A stretch of 46,318 bases of DNA, taken from NCBI GenBank assembly GCA_039028975.1, contig JBCCHB010000137.1, positions 1-46,318 on the forward strand, in the 5' to 3' direction. Below, one piece after another: positions 14,271-22,997 of this stretch; positions within the stretch are counted from its first letter, which is position 1, and each line of letters opens with the position of its first letter. This DNA comes from JAHBNG01 sp039028975. GTDB taxonomy: Bacteria > Chloroflexota > Anaerolineae > Caldilineales > Caldilineaceae. Below the pieces are notes generated by a model. It worked only from the letters and a program-made list of their open reading frames with translations, searched no databases and had not been told where the DNA came from. Both the position numbers and the translations under genes were made by a program.

Positions 14271-17200
14271 TCACAGCGACCGATTTTTGTTTACGTTTAC
14301 AAATGAACCCAAATAAAGGTCAATAGCATTGGCACGTTCGAACAATCGCGGGTTTTGAAGCGTTTTTGCCAGCGTGACGGCCTCCGACCTGTATTGTTCT
14401 GCTTGACTTCTATCAGAATCGCCCAAAAGCTCCGCCATTCCGATTAATGCTTCACAGGCGGTATGATGGAGATCATCTTGTTGGGCAATTTCTAATGCAT
14501 GAATATACAAGGACTTTGCTCGTTTTAAGTCCCCCAGTTCTCGTTTAGTATCAGCTAGATTAATCATCATGTTTGCTGTCAACGAACGATTTTCTATTAA
14601 CTCTGAGATATGCAATCCTTGCTCCAAACTCTTGACAGCCAAGTCAATTTTACCCAACCGCAAATAGTTTCTGCTGAGATTATTATAAATCTCTCCCTTT
14701 GAAGTTAGGTTGCCGCTTGTGATGGCCAATTCGAGACCAAGCTGTAAGTAATCGTGTGCCCTTTCGTAGTCACATTGCTCAGTCGAGAGCATGCTGAGAT
14801 TATTGAGCAGAACTGATTGTTGGTAGCGGTTGTCTAATTGGTTGCAAAGAGCTAGGGCTTGTTCCATTGCATGTTGCGCGGCTGGCAAATCACCCTGACG
14901 ATAGCAGACAAGGCCAATGCTGTTGAGACTTCCGGCCAATGCCTGTGCGCACTCTATTGTCTGCCATGCAGCACAAGCCTTTTCCAGATGATCGTGAGCC
15001 GCTGCATACCGACTCTGAATATCGTGAATAACCCCCAAATGATGATGACACCACCCAATCAGCATCATACTATGAATATCATTCGCAATCTTAAGCGCAT
15101 GACTAAACTTCATCTCCGCTAGCTCATACCCACCAGTACGCCACAGCGCCTCACCCCACAGCACATGCCCCATTCCTTCAGCCCATCGGTCGGCGCACTT
15201 ATCAGCCATCTTAAGCGCTGCCTCCACCGTCTCCATCGCAGGCTGATAGCGCCCCAGCCGAATCTGGAAGCGCGCCTGCTCTAGCCCGGCACGAGTTGCC
15301 AACCCGATGCCGCCGGTTCCCCATGCCTGCGCCGTGGTCAGCGTGGTCTGCATCACAGATTCCCCTTCACGCGCCAAGCCGCGCAGCTGGTAATAGATGG
15401 AGAGGGACGTCAGCGCGTCGTAGAGCAGGTCGGCAAAAGACCCCTCCCTAACCCTCCCCTGATAGGGGAGGGGACTGTTGTCTCGCCTGCGAACATTACG
15501 CTCCTCCCCTTGGTAGGGGGAGGCTGGGAGGGGGTCCAGCCCCGTTTGCCAAGCCAGTCGCACATTGGCCATATCCGGTTCGAGCAGGTTAACGGACTCT
15601 TGGGGCGCGTCTTTCTGCAGCGGTTTGCTATGCTCGGCAAGCAGCGAGAGGTAAAATTGGGCGTGCTGTTGTGGGGTCTGGTCGCTATTGTCGTCTCTTT
15701 CTTCGGCATACGCCCGAATCACCGGATGAAGCGAGTAGCGATCCTGTGCCTCGTTGTGGGTCACCAACGACTTTTCGCAGAGGGCAGAAAGGTGTTGCCC
15801 GTCCGCGTCCGCAATCGCCTGGGCTGCGTCCTCGGTAAAGCCACCGCGGAAGATTGAGAGTCGAGCCAAACGCTTCTGCAATCCCGACGTCAACGTGCGC
15901 CACGACATTTCAAAGACAATCTGCAAGCTTCGGTGGCGGGTCGGCATGTCCCGCATTGACGTAGTGAGTGCATCGAAACCGTGACCCCTTCCATTTGTAT
16001 GGGGAGGCTGATAGGAGGTCGCATCGCCTAGTTGATCAGCAATCTCTCGCACCGTGGCATCTCGGGTCAAGGCAGCAGCCAACTCGATGGCCAGCGGCAG
16101 CCCTTCCACTAAGCGACAGATCTGGCGGATGGTCTGTTGGTCATCCACTGTCGGCTCTTGCCATTGTTGCTGCGCCCGCCGTGCGGCAAAGAGCTCGACA
16201 GCTTCCGACGGTGGCTCGTCAATTGCCGTGTCGTCTGTTGCATCATCTTTGGCGGCACCTATGAGATCCTCTATGGTGTCATTTAACATATCGCCTGCTA
16301 GGTCACTCGCTGGGTAGCCCAAGCCAGTCAGTGCAATCGTCCACTCAGCCCGAATCCCTAATGCCTCCCGCGAGGTGACCAGCAACTGCACATGCTCGCA
16401 CTGCTGAATGAGTTCGAGGACAAAGTCCACACCCTCCAGCACGTGTTCAAAGTTGTCCAGCACCAGCAGCATGGCTTTGTGTTGTAAGTGACTTAATACT
16501 TGGGCTACCGGCTTTTCCGTGCCGCTCAAGCGTAGATCCAGTGCCGTGGCAATCTCAACCGCAATCGCTTCGGTCAGATCCTCATCCTCTGGGTCGATAT
16601 CAGCCAGTTCAACCAGCCAAACACCATCCCGGTATCTATCCTGATAATTCTCCAGACGGCTGCGAGCAATGGTGGTTGCCAACCGCGTCTTACCAATACC
16701 ACCCTGCCCTAATATGGTGACCAGCCGACAATATGGCTGATCCAGACGGGCGTGAATCTCTTGCTGCGGGATCTCTCGGCCAAAGAATTGATCGTATTCG
16801 ATGGGTAAGTTGTGGCGAGTAGGATGTGGAAGCTGGGGGCTGGGAGCTAGGGGCTGGGAAGGACGCGTGCTATGTATTAGGGCAGTAAGTTCCTCGGGCG
16901 GCTCGATGCTCAATTCCGCACGCAGCAGATTGGAGCAAGCATCGTAGTGAGAGAGCGCCTCGCGTACGTTCCCTGCGTCAATGAGGAGGCGGACCAAGAG
17001 GATATGGGCCTTTTCATCCAGGGCGTCTACGTCCAGCCAGCGCCGGGCCGTGACGATCCCAAATTCTACATCGTTGGCAGAGAGGGCATAGCGACCCAGT
17101 CTATCATACGCGGCAACGACCTGCTGCCGAATATATTCACGGGTGGTGGTGACCCATTCATCAAATTGAGGCGCGTCTCGCAGGTGAAAACCGGCCAGAA

Positions 17201-17588
17201 AGTCACCCTGATAGCTCTCTAGAGCACTTTGTACGCTGCGAGCCTTCTCAGCTGATTCGATTTGCCCCCCTTTGCCTAGCGTCTTTAGCAAAATGACTGA
17301 ATCGACCTGCTGACGACTCTCTGGTGCCAAGGCCAACGATTTGCGCGTGATCACCAATTCATCGTCAACCTGTTTACGCAGACGCGTGAGCGCAGTGCGC
17401 AGATTGCTCAACGCTTGTTTGGTCGAGTTGCTATCCCAAAGCAGATCGGCAATTGATTCCCGAGGATGAGTTTGGCCAGAATGGGCCAAATAGATGAGGA
17501 GAGCGGCCTCTTTCTGACTACGAAACTCACTCAAGGGCTGCCCTTCTTTGAAGAGTGAGACTTCACCAAGCAATGTAAATGACAACAT
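14271..17588 (-). CDS. BTAD/SARP-type regulator with NB-ARC-like ATPase and TPRs (second paralogue)
   Basis: The 1105-residue protein begins MLSFTLLGEVSLFKEGQPL (winged helix) and continues through a BTAD domain to about residue 240. The ATPase has GQGGIGKTRLATT near residue 295 and Walker B AMLLVLDNFEHVLEG; TPR repeats follow to the end (for example CQALAGSLNSIG-like and YNNLSRNYLRLG units). It shares the domain order of the 9607-12561 protein. It differs by in-frame inserts: LPASPYQGEERNVRRRDNSP from a GC-rich palindrome (15441-15535), QPPHTNGRG near 15985-16010, and SQPLAPSPQLPHP near 16828-16862. These lie between domains, as expected for tolerated repeat insertions. Likely an ATP-dependent activator; its targets are unknown. 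Confidence 0.9.
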   Translation of the reverse strand: MLSFTLLGEVSLFKEGQPLSEFRSQKEAALLIYLAHSGQTHPRESIADLLWDSNSTKQALSNLRTALTRLRKQVDDELVITRKSLALAPESRQQVDSVILLKTLGKGGQIESAEKARSVQSALESYQGDFLAGFHLRDAPQFDEWVTTTREYIRQQVVAAYDRLGRYALSANDVEFGIVTARRWLDVDALDEKAHILLVRLLIDAGNVREALSHYDACSNLLRAELSIEPPEELTALIHSTRPSQPLAPSPQLPHPTRHNLPIEYDQFFGREIPQQEIHARLDQPYCRLVTILGQGGIGKTRLATTIARSRLENYQDRYRDGVWLVELADIDPEDEDLTEAIAVEIATALDLRLSGTEKPVAQVLSHLQHKAMLLVLDNFEHVLEGVDFVLELIQQCEHVQLLVTSREALGIRAEWTIALTGLGYPASDLAGDMLNDTIEDLIGAAKDDATDDTAIDEPPSEAVELFAARRAQQQWQEPTVDDQQTIRQICRLVEGLPLAIELAAALTRDATVREIADQLGDATSYQPPHTNGRGHGFDALTTSMRDMPTRHRSLQIVFEMSWRTLTSGLQKRLARLSIFRGGFTEDAAQAIADADGQHLSALCEKSLVTHNEAQDRYSLHPVIRAYAEERDDNSDQTPQQHAQFYLSLLAEHSKPLQKDAPQESVNLLEPDMANVRLAWQTGLDPLPASPYQGEERNVRRRDNSPLPYQGRVREGSFADLLYDALTSLSIYYQLRGLAREGESVMQTTLTTAQAWGTGGIGLATRAGLEQARFQIRLGRYQPAMETVEAALKMADKCADRWAEGMGHVLWGEALWRTGGYELAEMKFSHALKIANDIHSMMLIGWCHHHLGVIHDIQSRYAAAHDHLEKACAAWQTIECAQALAGSLNSIGLVCYRQGDLPAAQHAMEQALALCNQLDNRYQQSVLLNNLSMLSTEQCDYERAHDYLQLGLELAITSGNLTSKGEIYNNLSRNYLRLGKIDLAVKSLEQGLHISELIENRSLTANMMINLADTKRELGDLKRAKSLYIHALEIAQQDDLHHTACEALIGMAELLGDSDRSQAEQYRSEAVTLAKTLQNPRLFERANAIDLYLGSFVNVNKNRSL
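15441..15535. repeat. palindromic element inserted in frame in the regulator gene
   Basis: CCCCTCCCTAACCCTCCCC begins the element, and its end, read in reverse, is CCCCCTCCCAGCCTCCCCC. Each half also has its own small stem (TCCCCTGATAGGGGA, TCCCCTTGGTAGGGGGA). The whole is translated as part of the TPR-proximal linker of the BTAD protein without breaking the frame. Similar CCCTCCC palindromes are common spacers in many bacteria. Confidence 0.75.
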
Positions 17589-18169
17589 TCTTCTAACTAT
17601 CCTACAAACACAAACTCCGATTCCCCATCGGCCACTTCAATCATGATATCTGATTGTAACTTTTTTTACAAGAGGCTTATCCACATCCGGGCGACAATTT
17701 CCTACATTCTTAGGATCGAGAATTGAATAAAACGTAATGGAAGATCTCCCGGGTACTCGAGATGACAGGACCGAACTTTCGGGTTTTATTTGATCTTGAT
17801 TCCTTAGGGCATCAAGGGCTTCATCTCTTGTCTCATCTATAGTGAGCTCTGTTTGAAAACAGTAATTCGTCTTCTCTGTTAGAAGCCATGGGAAACTACC
17901 GTTTTCAACACAACCGCACTTTAGGATACCATTGGCACTCGCTAGAAGAAATCTCTACGCCTGCCGGAATGAAGTTCGCGATTTCTCGTTACGCGTCGAT
18001 ATCATGACCAATTTGAAATATGTCTCTTGTTATCGACTATATGGCGTATCTTCCTAATCTATGGCACAATATCTCCTATATTTGAGTTTATCAATCCACA
18101 AGTTCCATCTACCACAAGTTCTAACTACTAGTATATTGAACAATTGCACGTTCCAACCGGAGAAGATAC
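17589..18169. other. long intergenic region with palindromic repeats
   Basis: No gene is supported. At about 17697-17805, GAGAATTGAATAAAACG and CGGGTTTTATTTGATC form imperfect ends around a core containing GAAGATCTCCCGGGTACTCG. Near 17950-18000, AGAAATCTCTACGCCTGCCGG and CGCGATTTCTCG form another imperfect stem of the same general class. The rest is AT-richer and probably holds the divergent promoters of the BTAD gene and the molybdenum hydroxylase gene, which I could not place with confidence. Confidence 0.5.
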
Positions 18170-20437
18170 ATGGCCACGATTGAAAAAGAAGTCACCTCTA
18201 ACGGCAATGGATACAAAGTAATCGGCACTCGCCCCATCCGCCATGATGGAGCGGAGAAAGTCACAGGGCAAGCGAAATATAGTGCAGATGTTACCCTTCC
18301 TGGCACGCTATATGGGAAATACCTGCGCAGTCCTCACGCCCACGCACGCATTCTCTCTATTGATACCTCCAAAGCGGAATCGCTGGAAGGTGTACGCGCA
18401 GTAGTGACCTCGGCAGATATGTCTGCCGTGGCCGACAAGATTTCAGAGATGGGCGAATCTGCCATGAACTTGCGCCATCTAAGCAATAACATACTTGCTG
18501 CAGACAAGGCGCTTTACCATGGGCATGCTATTGCGGCCGTAGCTGCCATCAATCCTCATATTGCCGAAGAGGCAGTTAAGCTAATCGACGTTGAGTATGA
18601 GGTTTTGACGCCTGTTATGGATGTGTTAGAGGCCATGGCTGATGATGCGCCACTCCTTCATGATCACCTGCGCACGGATCGTTTTGGTCAGAGTGGCGAT
18701 AAACCCACCAACATTGGCAACCATCTCCAGCATAAGCAGGGGGATATTGAAAAGGGCTTTGCCGAAGCCGATCTAGTCATGGAGCGCACCTACCGCACGG
18801 CGATGGTCCATCAGGGGTACATTGAACCCCACGCATCTACCGTCCTAGTAAAGCCAGATGGACATATCGATGTATGGACCAGCAGCCAAGGGCCATTCGA
18901 CATTCGTAAGCAGGTCGCAACCATGATGATGGTTCCAGAAGGCGACGTAACGGTCCACACTATGGAGATTGGCGGTGGGTTTGGTGGCAAGTTTACGGCC
19001 TACACAGATGTGCCCGCAGCCTTGCTATCTAAAAAGGCTGGTCACAGACCAGTCAAAATGGCCATGACCCGAACTGAAGTATTGCGAGCGTCCGGCCCCA
19101 CCTCTGGCTCCGTTATCGAAGTCAAAGTCGGGGTTAAGAAAGATGGGACCATCACCGCGGCTCAAGCCAAGTTGATGTACGAATCTGGGGCATTCCCTGG
19201 CTCACCTGTTGGTGCAGGGGCTGCCTGTATCTATGCGCCCTATCGCATCCCAAACCTTGAGATCGACGGCTTTGATATTGTGAATAACCGACCCAAGACC
19301 AGTGCCTACCGCGCACCGGGCGCAACGAACGCTGAATATGCCAGCGAGGCTCTCTTTGACGAGATTGCAGAGAAGCTGGAAATGGATCCCCTAGAGTTCC
19401 GCCGTATCAACGCGGCTGTTGAAGGAGATCGTCGGCCAGATGGTCCGATTCATCCTCGAATTGGATATATGGAAACGGTCGAGGCGGCCGTGAACCATCC
19501 TCACTACAAGGCCCCTCTGGACGGCAAGCATCAAGGGCGTGGCGTGGCTTCTGGATTCTGGTTCAATGGGGCTGGTCCATCCAGCGTCTATGCGACTGTC
19601 GATCAAGAAGGGATGGTCAAGCTATTGGAAGGCTCCACAGATATCGGTGGAACACGAGCATCTGGGGCCATGATGTTGGCAGAGACTATGGGGCTGAAAG
19701 CAGAGGACATCAATCCGCAGGTTGTGGATACTGATTCCATTGGTTTCACCAGCGGTACCGGCGGCAGCAGTGTAACCCACAAGCTAGGTACGGCTGTTCA
19801 TCAGTTGGGCCAGAAGCTGATCGCCAATATGACGGAGCAGCTGATAGATATTTGGGATGTAAAAGAAGTTGATTACACAGATGGCGTCTTCTCTGCCAAT
19901 GGGGAAAGCGCAACGTTCAAAGAGGCTGCTGGGTTGATTCATAAAGGTGGAAGCCCAATTTCAGAAGGGCTTTCGGTTCGTTCTACAGGCGCAGGTGCTG
20001 GCTTTGCTACCCATATTGTCGATGTGGAAGTGGACACAGAGACCGGCAAAGTAGAGATTCTGCGCTACACTGCCGTTCAAGATGTAGGCAAGGCCATTCA
20101 CCCAAGCTACGTTGAAGGCCAGATTCAAGGCGGCGTGGTCCAAGGAATTGGTTGGGCGCTGAACGAGGAGTATTTCTACAGCGAAGATGGACATCTCCTC
20201 AACTCTTCTTTGCTCGACTACCGAATGCCAACTGCGCTTGATCTGCCCATGATCGACACAGTACTTGTGGAGGTACCCAATCCTGGTCATCCATATGGCG
20301 TGAGGGGCGTGGGTGAGGTTCCCATTGTGCCACCCGTGGCTGCCATTGCCAACGCCATCTACAATGCAACGGGTAAGCGCTTCTATGACATACCCATGTC
20401 CCCACCTAAGGTAGCAATGCGGTTGCTAGAAGAGTAA
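18170..20437 (+). CDS. molybdenum hydroxylase large subunit (xanthine dehydrogenase family)
   Basis: The 755-residue protein starts MATIEKEV after GGAGAAG. The aldehyde oxidase/xanthine dehydrogenase a/b hammerhead domain covers about residues 20-135 (RHDGAEKVTGQAKYSADV). The molybdopterin-binding domain follows, with the GGGFGGK motif, AYRAPGATNAEYASE, and near the C-terminus GVRGVGEVP, where the Glu is the catalytic base. AYRAPG instead of a Cys-containing AYxCSFR loop argues against a form I CO dehydrogenase. The partner FeS and FAD subunits are absent on both sides, so electron transfer must use subunits encoded elsewhere. The substrate (purine, aldehyde or N-heterocycle) cannot be told. 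Confidence 0.92.
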   Translation: MATIEKEVTSNGNGYKVIGTRPIRHDGAEKVTGQAKYSADVTLPGTLYGKYLRSPHAHARILSIDTSKAESLEGVRAVVTSADMSAVADKISEMGESAMNLRHLSNNILAADKALYHGHAIAAVAAINPHIAEEAVKLIDVEYEVLTPVMDVLEAMADDAPLLHDHLRTDRFGQSGDKPTNIGNHLQHKQGDIEKGFAEADLVMERTYRTAMVHQGYIEPHASTVLVKPDGHIDVWTSSQGPFDIRKQVATMMMVPEGDVTVHTMEIGGGFGGKFTAYTDVPAALLSKKAGHRPVKMAMTRTEVLRASGPTSGSVIEVKVGVKKDGTITAAQAKLMYESGAFPGSPVGAGAACIYAPYRIPNLEIDGFDIVNNRPKTSAYRAPGATNAEYASEALFDEIAEKLEMDPLEFRRINAAVEGDRRPDGPIHPRIGYMETVEAAVNHPHYKAPLDGKHQGRGVASGFWFNGAGPSSVYATVDQEGMVKLLEGSTDIGGTRASGAMMLAETMGLKAEDINPQVVDTDSIGFTSGTGGSSVTHKLGTAVHQLGQKLIANMTEQLIDIWDVKEVDYTDGVFSANGESATFKEAAGLIHKGGSPISEGLSVRSTGAGAGFATHIVDVEVDTETGKVEILRYTAVQDVGKAIHPSYVEGQIQGGVVQGIGWALNEEYFYSEDGHLLNSSLLDYRMPTALDLPMIDTVLVEVPNPGHPYGVRGVGEVPIVPPVAAIANAIYNATGKRFYDIPMSPPKVAMRLLEE

Positions 20438-20583
20438 TGCTCAACTGGATTTCAACCTTCCAGCAATCTCGGTAAAAATGCTGTTGTCAGGGTGATCGGG
20501 GCAAGATAATTCCTGCCCCGCTCGCCCCTTGTAATCCCAAAGACCCCTAATTACTAACCCACAACCCAAGAGAATCTTACCCA

Positions 20584-21282
20584 ATGACCACCGATCTATC
20601 TGCTGTAAAAGCGCTTACATTCGATCTGTTCGGCACCGTGCTTGATTTAGGTGGCAGTTTGACGCCTTACATTGAAGAGCTTCTCACTGCGAAAGGCTCT
20701 GATGTGAAACCACGTCGCTTTTGGGCCCAATGGAGGGCTAGGCAGAGGATTGAACAGTATCAGGACAACATCATGATGCTTGGGCATAGCGGGTACTTAG
20801 AGACTGCCCAGCGCGGATTAATCTACACCCTTCGCCTCAATCAGATCCCTTTTGAACCAGATGAACCGACCCAATTTATGGAAGTATGGAAGTCGCTTCT
20901 TCCCTTTCCAGAAGTTATTGCTGGTTTAGAGCGGCTAACGTCGCGCTATCAATTGGTCGCACTCTCCAACGGCAACCGCTGGTTTCTAGAGCATCTTGCG
21001 CAAAATCAGATCAAGTGGGATTTTGATGCTATCTTCTCCGTCCAATCCGCAGGAGCTTTCAAGCCTCACCCCGGCGTCTATCGCTTAGCCGCTCAGCATA
21101 TTGGCTTGGAAGTGAATGAATGCTTAATGGTATCGGCCAACTCGTTTGATGTAATGGGCGCACGAGCCTGTGGGTACCGGGCTGCTTATGTCAACCGCTA
21201 TGATTTACCGTATGAAGAGAGCGTTTACCAGCCTGACTATACGGTGAAGGATTTTACAGAGCTGGCCGATGAGCTGCTCTAG
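20584..21282 (+). CDS. haloacid dehalogenase type II-like HAD hydrolase
   Basis: A 232-residue HAD-superfamily protein. Motif I is TFDLFGTVLD with the nucleophile Asp14, motif II is ALSNGN, motif III is the Lys in GAFKPHPGVY, and motif IV is SANSFDVMGARACGY. The last is close to the SSNGFDVxGAxxxG pattern of L-2-haloacid dehalogenases. A helical cap lies between motifs I and II. The enzyme would hydrolyse 2-haloacids or phosphate esters through an aspartyl intermediate; family membership does not fix the substrate. It stands alone, 146 bp after the molybdenum hydroxylase gene. The gap holds a GGGGCA/TGCCCC hairpin near 20497-20519. Confidence 0.88.
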   Translation: MTTDLSAVKALTFDLFGTVLDLGGSLTPYIEELLTAKGSDVKPRRFWAQWRARQRIEQYQDNIMMLGHSGYLETAQRGLIYTLRLNQIPFEPDEPTQFMEVWKSLLPFPEVIAGLERLTSRYQLVALSNGNRWFLEHLAQNQIKWDFDAIFSVQSAGAFKPHPGVYRLAAQHIGLEVNECLMVSANSFDVMGARACGYRAAYVNRYDLPYEESVYQPDYTVKDFTELADELL

Positions 21283-21404
21283 CTATCAAACTACCTAATA
21301 CGCTGTTGGGTAAATATTGGCAGATTAGAGTCGTCGCTGTTTTTAGCTGCGCAAGCGTGACCAACCGCTCATTTTCATGAAACGTGAAGGGCTAATAGGT
21401 GCTT

Positions 21405-21423
21405 GTGCGGTTGCAAACCGCAC
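21405..21423. repeat. short perfect hairpin
   Basis: GTGCGGTT and AACCGCAC with a 3-base loop form a compact stem in the gap between the HAD and cyclophilin-like genes. There is no T-tract, so it is more likely a small dispersed repeat than a terminator. Confidence 0.5.
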
Positions 21424-21496
21424 CTACGATGGGTCGGTTCTAAATTGTCAAAACCACCCATGCACTTCACTATCAGCTACTATCTGAGAGATTTAT

Positions 21497-21871
21497 ATGA
21501 CCAAACTGATTACTATCAAAGCTGGCGCTGTTACCACGTCAGCCACGTTGAATGATAGTCCCACAGCCGAGGCAATCTGGAATGCACTCCCTATAGAAGG
21601 CAGTGCCAACATATGGGGTGATGAGATCTACTTCAGCATTCCGGTCTCTCTTGGTGAGGAACAGGACGCCCAAGCCGAGGTGCAGCTCGGTGATCTTGCT
21701 TTCTGGCCCCCTGGCAATGCGTTCTGCATCTTCTATGGTCCTACCCCGGCTAGCATTGAGAATGAGCCAAGAGCGGCTAGCCCAGTCAATGTCTTTGGTC
21801 AAGTAGAAGGCGATGCCACCATCTTTCGCTCGGTTGGCAATGGGGCCAAGGTGAGCATTCAGGCTCAGTAG
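21497..21871 (+). CDS. cyclophilin-like fold protein
   Basis: The 124-residue protein (MTKLITIKAGAVTTSATLND...) matches the small bacterial/archaeal cyclophilin-like family (TM1367 type): an N-terminal strand pair, TAEAIWNALP helix, GDEIYFSIPV strand, and LGDLAFWPPGNAFCIFYGPTP. The family folds like cyclophilin but lacks the proline isomerase active site, and its role is unknown. Start chosen at the ATG at 21497; the upstream GAGAG is a moderate ribosome binding site. No operon partner is evident. Confidence 0.85.
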   Translation: MTKLITIKAGAVTTSATLNDSPTAEAIWNALPIEGSANIWGDEIYFSIPVSLGEEQDAQAEVQLGDLAFWPPGNAFCIFYGPTPASIENEPRAASPVNVFGQVEGDATIFRSVGNGAKVSIQAQ

Positions 21872-21898
21872 CATTTTTCTATCTTTTCTAGCCGGTTA

Positions 21899-21976
21899 GC
21901 TAGTCAGCTAGTCAGCTAATAGGCTGAAGTGCTGAAGTGCTGAAGTGCTGAAACGCTGAAGTGCTAAAATGCTGAC
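21899..21976. repeat. tandem octamer array
   Basis: Nearly ten units of 8 bp, all starting GCT: GCTAGTCA twice, GCTAATAG, GCTGAAGT three times, GCTGAAAC, GCTGAAGT, GCTAAAAT, then a partial GCTGAC. It lies downstream of the cyclophilin-like gene in a non-coding gap. Confidence 0.85.
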
Positions 21977-21995
21977 TACTGCTCTATCCAGGTTT

Positions 21996-22081
21996 AATTT
22001 TCGGGTTAAGTAGGCACGCCTCGTGCTGGTCACCGCATGAGGGCGTGCTTGCTGAACGGTTACCTAACGACCCGAATTTTT
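21996..22081. repeat. palindromic element with AATTTTCGGGT ends
   Basis: The left arm AATTTTCGGGTTAAGTAGGC pairs with the right arm (reversed) AAATTCGGGTCGTTAGG, with an inner GGCACGCC/GGGCGTGCT stem. It is a foldable unit of about 86 bp, probably a small non-autonomous repeat. Confidence 0.6.
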
Positions 22082-22111
22082 AAGATGGATGATGCACTAT
22101 ACTGCGGTCGT

Positions 22112-22168
22112 TTTGAAAACAGGTGTTTTCCGAAGCCCTACCAGAGAGACCAAACACCTGTTTTCAAA
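22112..22168. repeat. perfect 17-bp inverted repeat
   Basis: TTTGAAAACAGGTGTTT at 22112-22128 is exactly complementary to 22152-22168, with a 23-base spacer. It sits about 75 bp before the sugar isomerase start, so it could be an operator or an mRNA stem. It lacks a T-tract on the plus strand. Confidence 0.7.
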
Positions 22169-22244
22169 CGGAGCTGAGTATAGCTGCGATTTCCAACCCA
22201 ATTTCAACCCATCTACAGCACAATGGAGTGCATGATAATACACT

Positions 22245-22997
22245 ATGTCAAAGCCACAAATCGCATTACAGCTTTATACCCTCCGCGATGCAATGGTCGA
22301 AGATATCCCCATAACGTTAAGCCGAATCGCCGAGTTGGGATTTGATTTTGTCGAGAGCGCCTTTTTCCCAGAGGGCGTCACCACCCAACAAGCCGCAGCT
22401 GAACTACGCAATGCCGGATTACGTGTTTGCAGCGCCCACTGTGAAATCCCTGTGGGCGATCAACAAGAGGCGGTGTTAGAGATAGTCGATGCCTTCGATT
22501 GTGACTCAGTCGTCTGGCATGGCTGGCCCGAAGATCCCGACTATGCTACAGTTGATGGGGTGAAGCGGTTGGCTGTACGCTACAATGAGGCCAACGCCAT
22601 CTGTCAGGCTCACGGTAAGCGCTTTGGTATCCACAACCACTGGTGGGAATTTCGGGACATCGATGGAATCTATCCTTATGAAATTTTGGCCGAAGAGATG
22701 GAGCCATCTATTTTCTTTGAAATTGATACCTATTGGGCCAAGACCGCCGGGGTCGATCCCATTCCCGTTCTGCAAATGCTTGGCCATCGCGCACCCCTTA
22801 TCCACATCAAAGATGGTCCAGCTACCATAGAGGGAGATATGGTGGCCGCAGGCCAAGGCATCATGGATATCCCAGCCATCATCGAAGCAAGCAATGACTA
22901 TGCAGAATGGTACATTATCGAATTGGATCGCTGTGCCACCGATATGTTTGAGGCTGTAGCCCAAAGCCGCACCTATCTAAGTGAGGTGCTTTCGTGA
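22245..22997 (+). CDS. sugar phosphate isomerase/epimerase (xylose isomerase-like TIM barrel)
   Basis: The 250-residue protein starts MSKPQIALQLYTLRDAM, the typical first strand of AP endonuclease 2-type TIM barrels. Metal-site candidates are the His in SAHCEIPV, HNHWWEF, the acidic FFEIDTYW, the His in LIHIKDG and the Glu in WYIIELDRC. Such enzymes interconvert keto- and aldo-sugars or inositol derivatives; the exact substrate is unknown. It overlaps the next gene by four bases and leads the run that ends with the DegT aminotransferase. Confidence 0.9.
   Translation: MSKPQIALQLYTLRDAMVEDIPITLSRIAELGFDFVESAFFPEGVTTQQAAAELRNAGLRVCSAHCEIPVGDQQEAVLEIVDAFDCDSVVWHGWPEDPDYATVDGVKRLAVRYNEANAICQAHGKRFGIHNHWWEFRDIDGIYPYEILAEEMEPSIFFEIDTYWAKTAGVDPIPVLQMLGHRAPLIHIKDGPATIEGDMVAAGQGIMDIPAIIEASNDYAEWYIIELDRCATDMFEAVAQSRTYLSEVLS

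Noticed and set aside
22506..22964. 152-codon minus-strand frame within the isomerase gene
   Set aside because: Antisense to a well-supported TIM-barrel protein; no family pattern.
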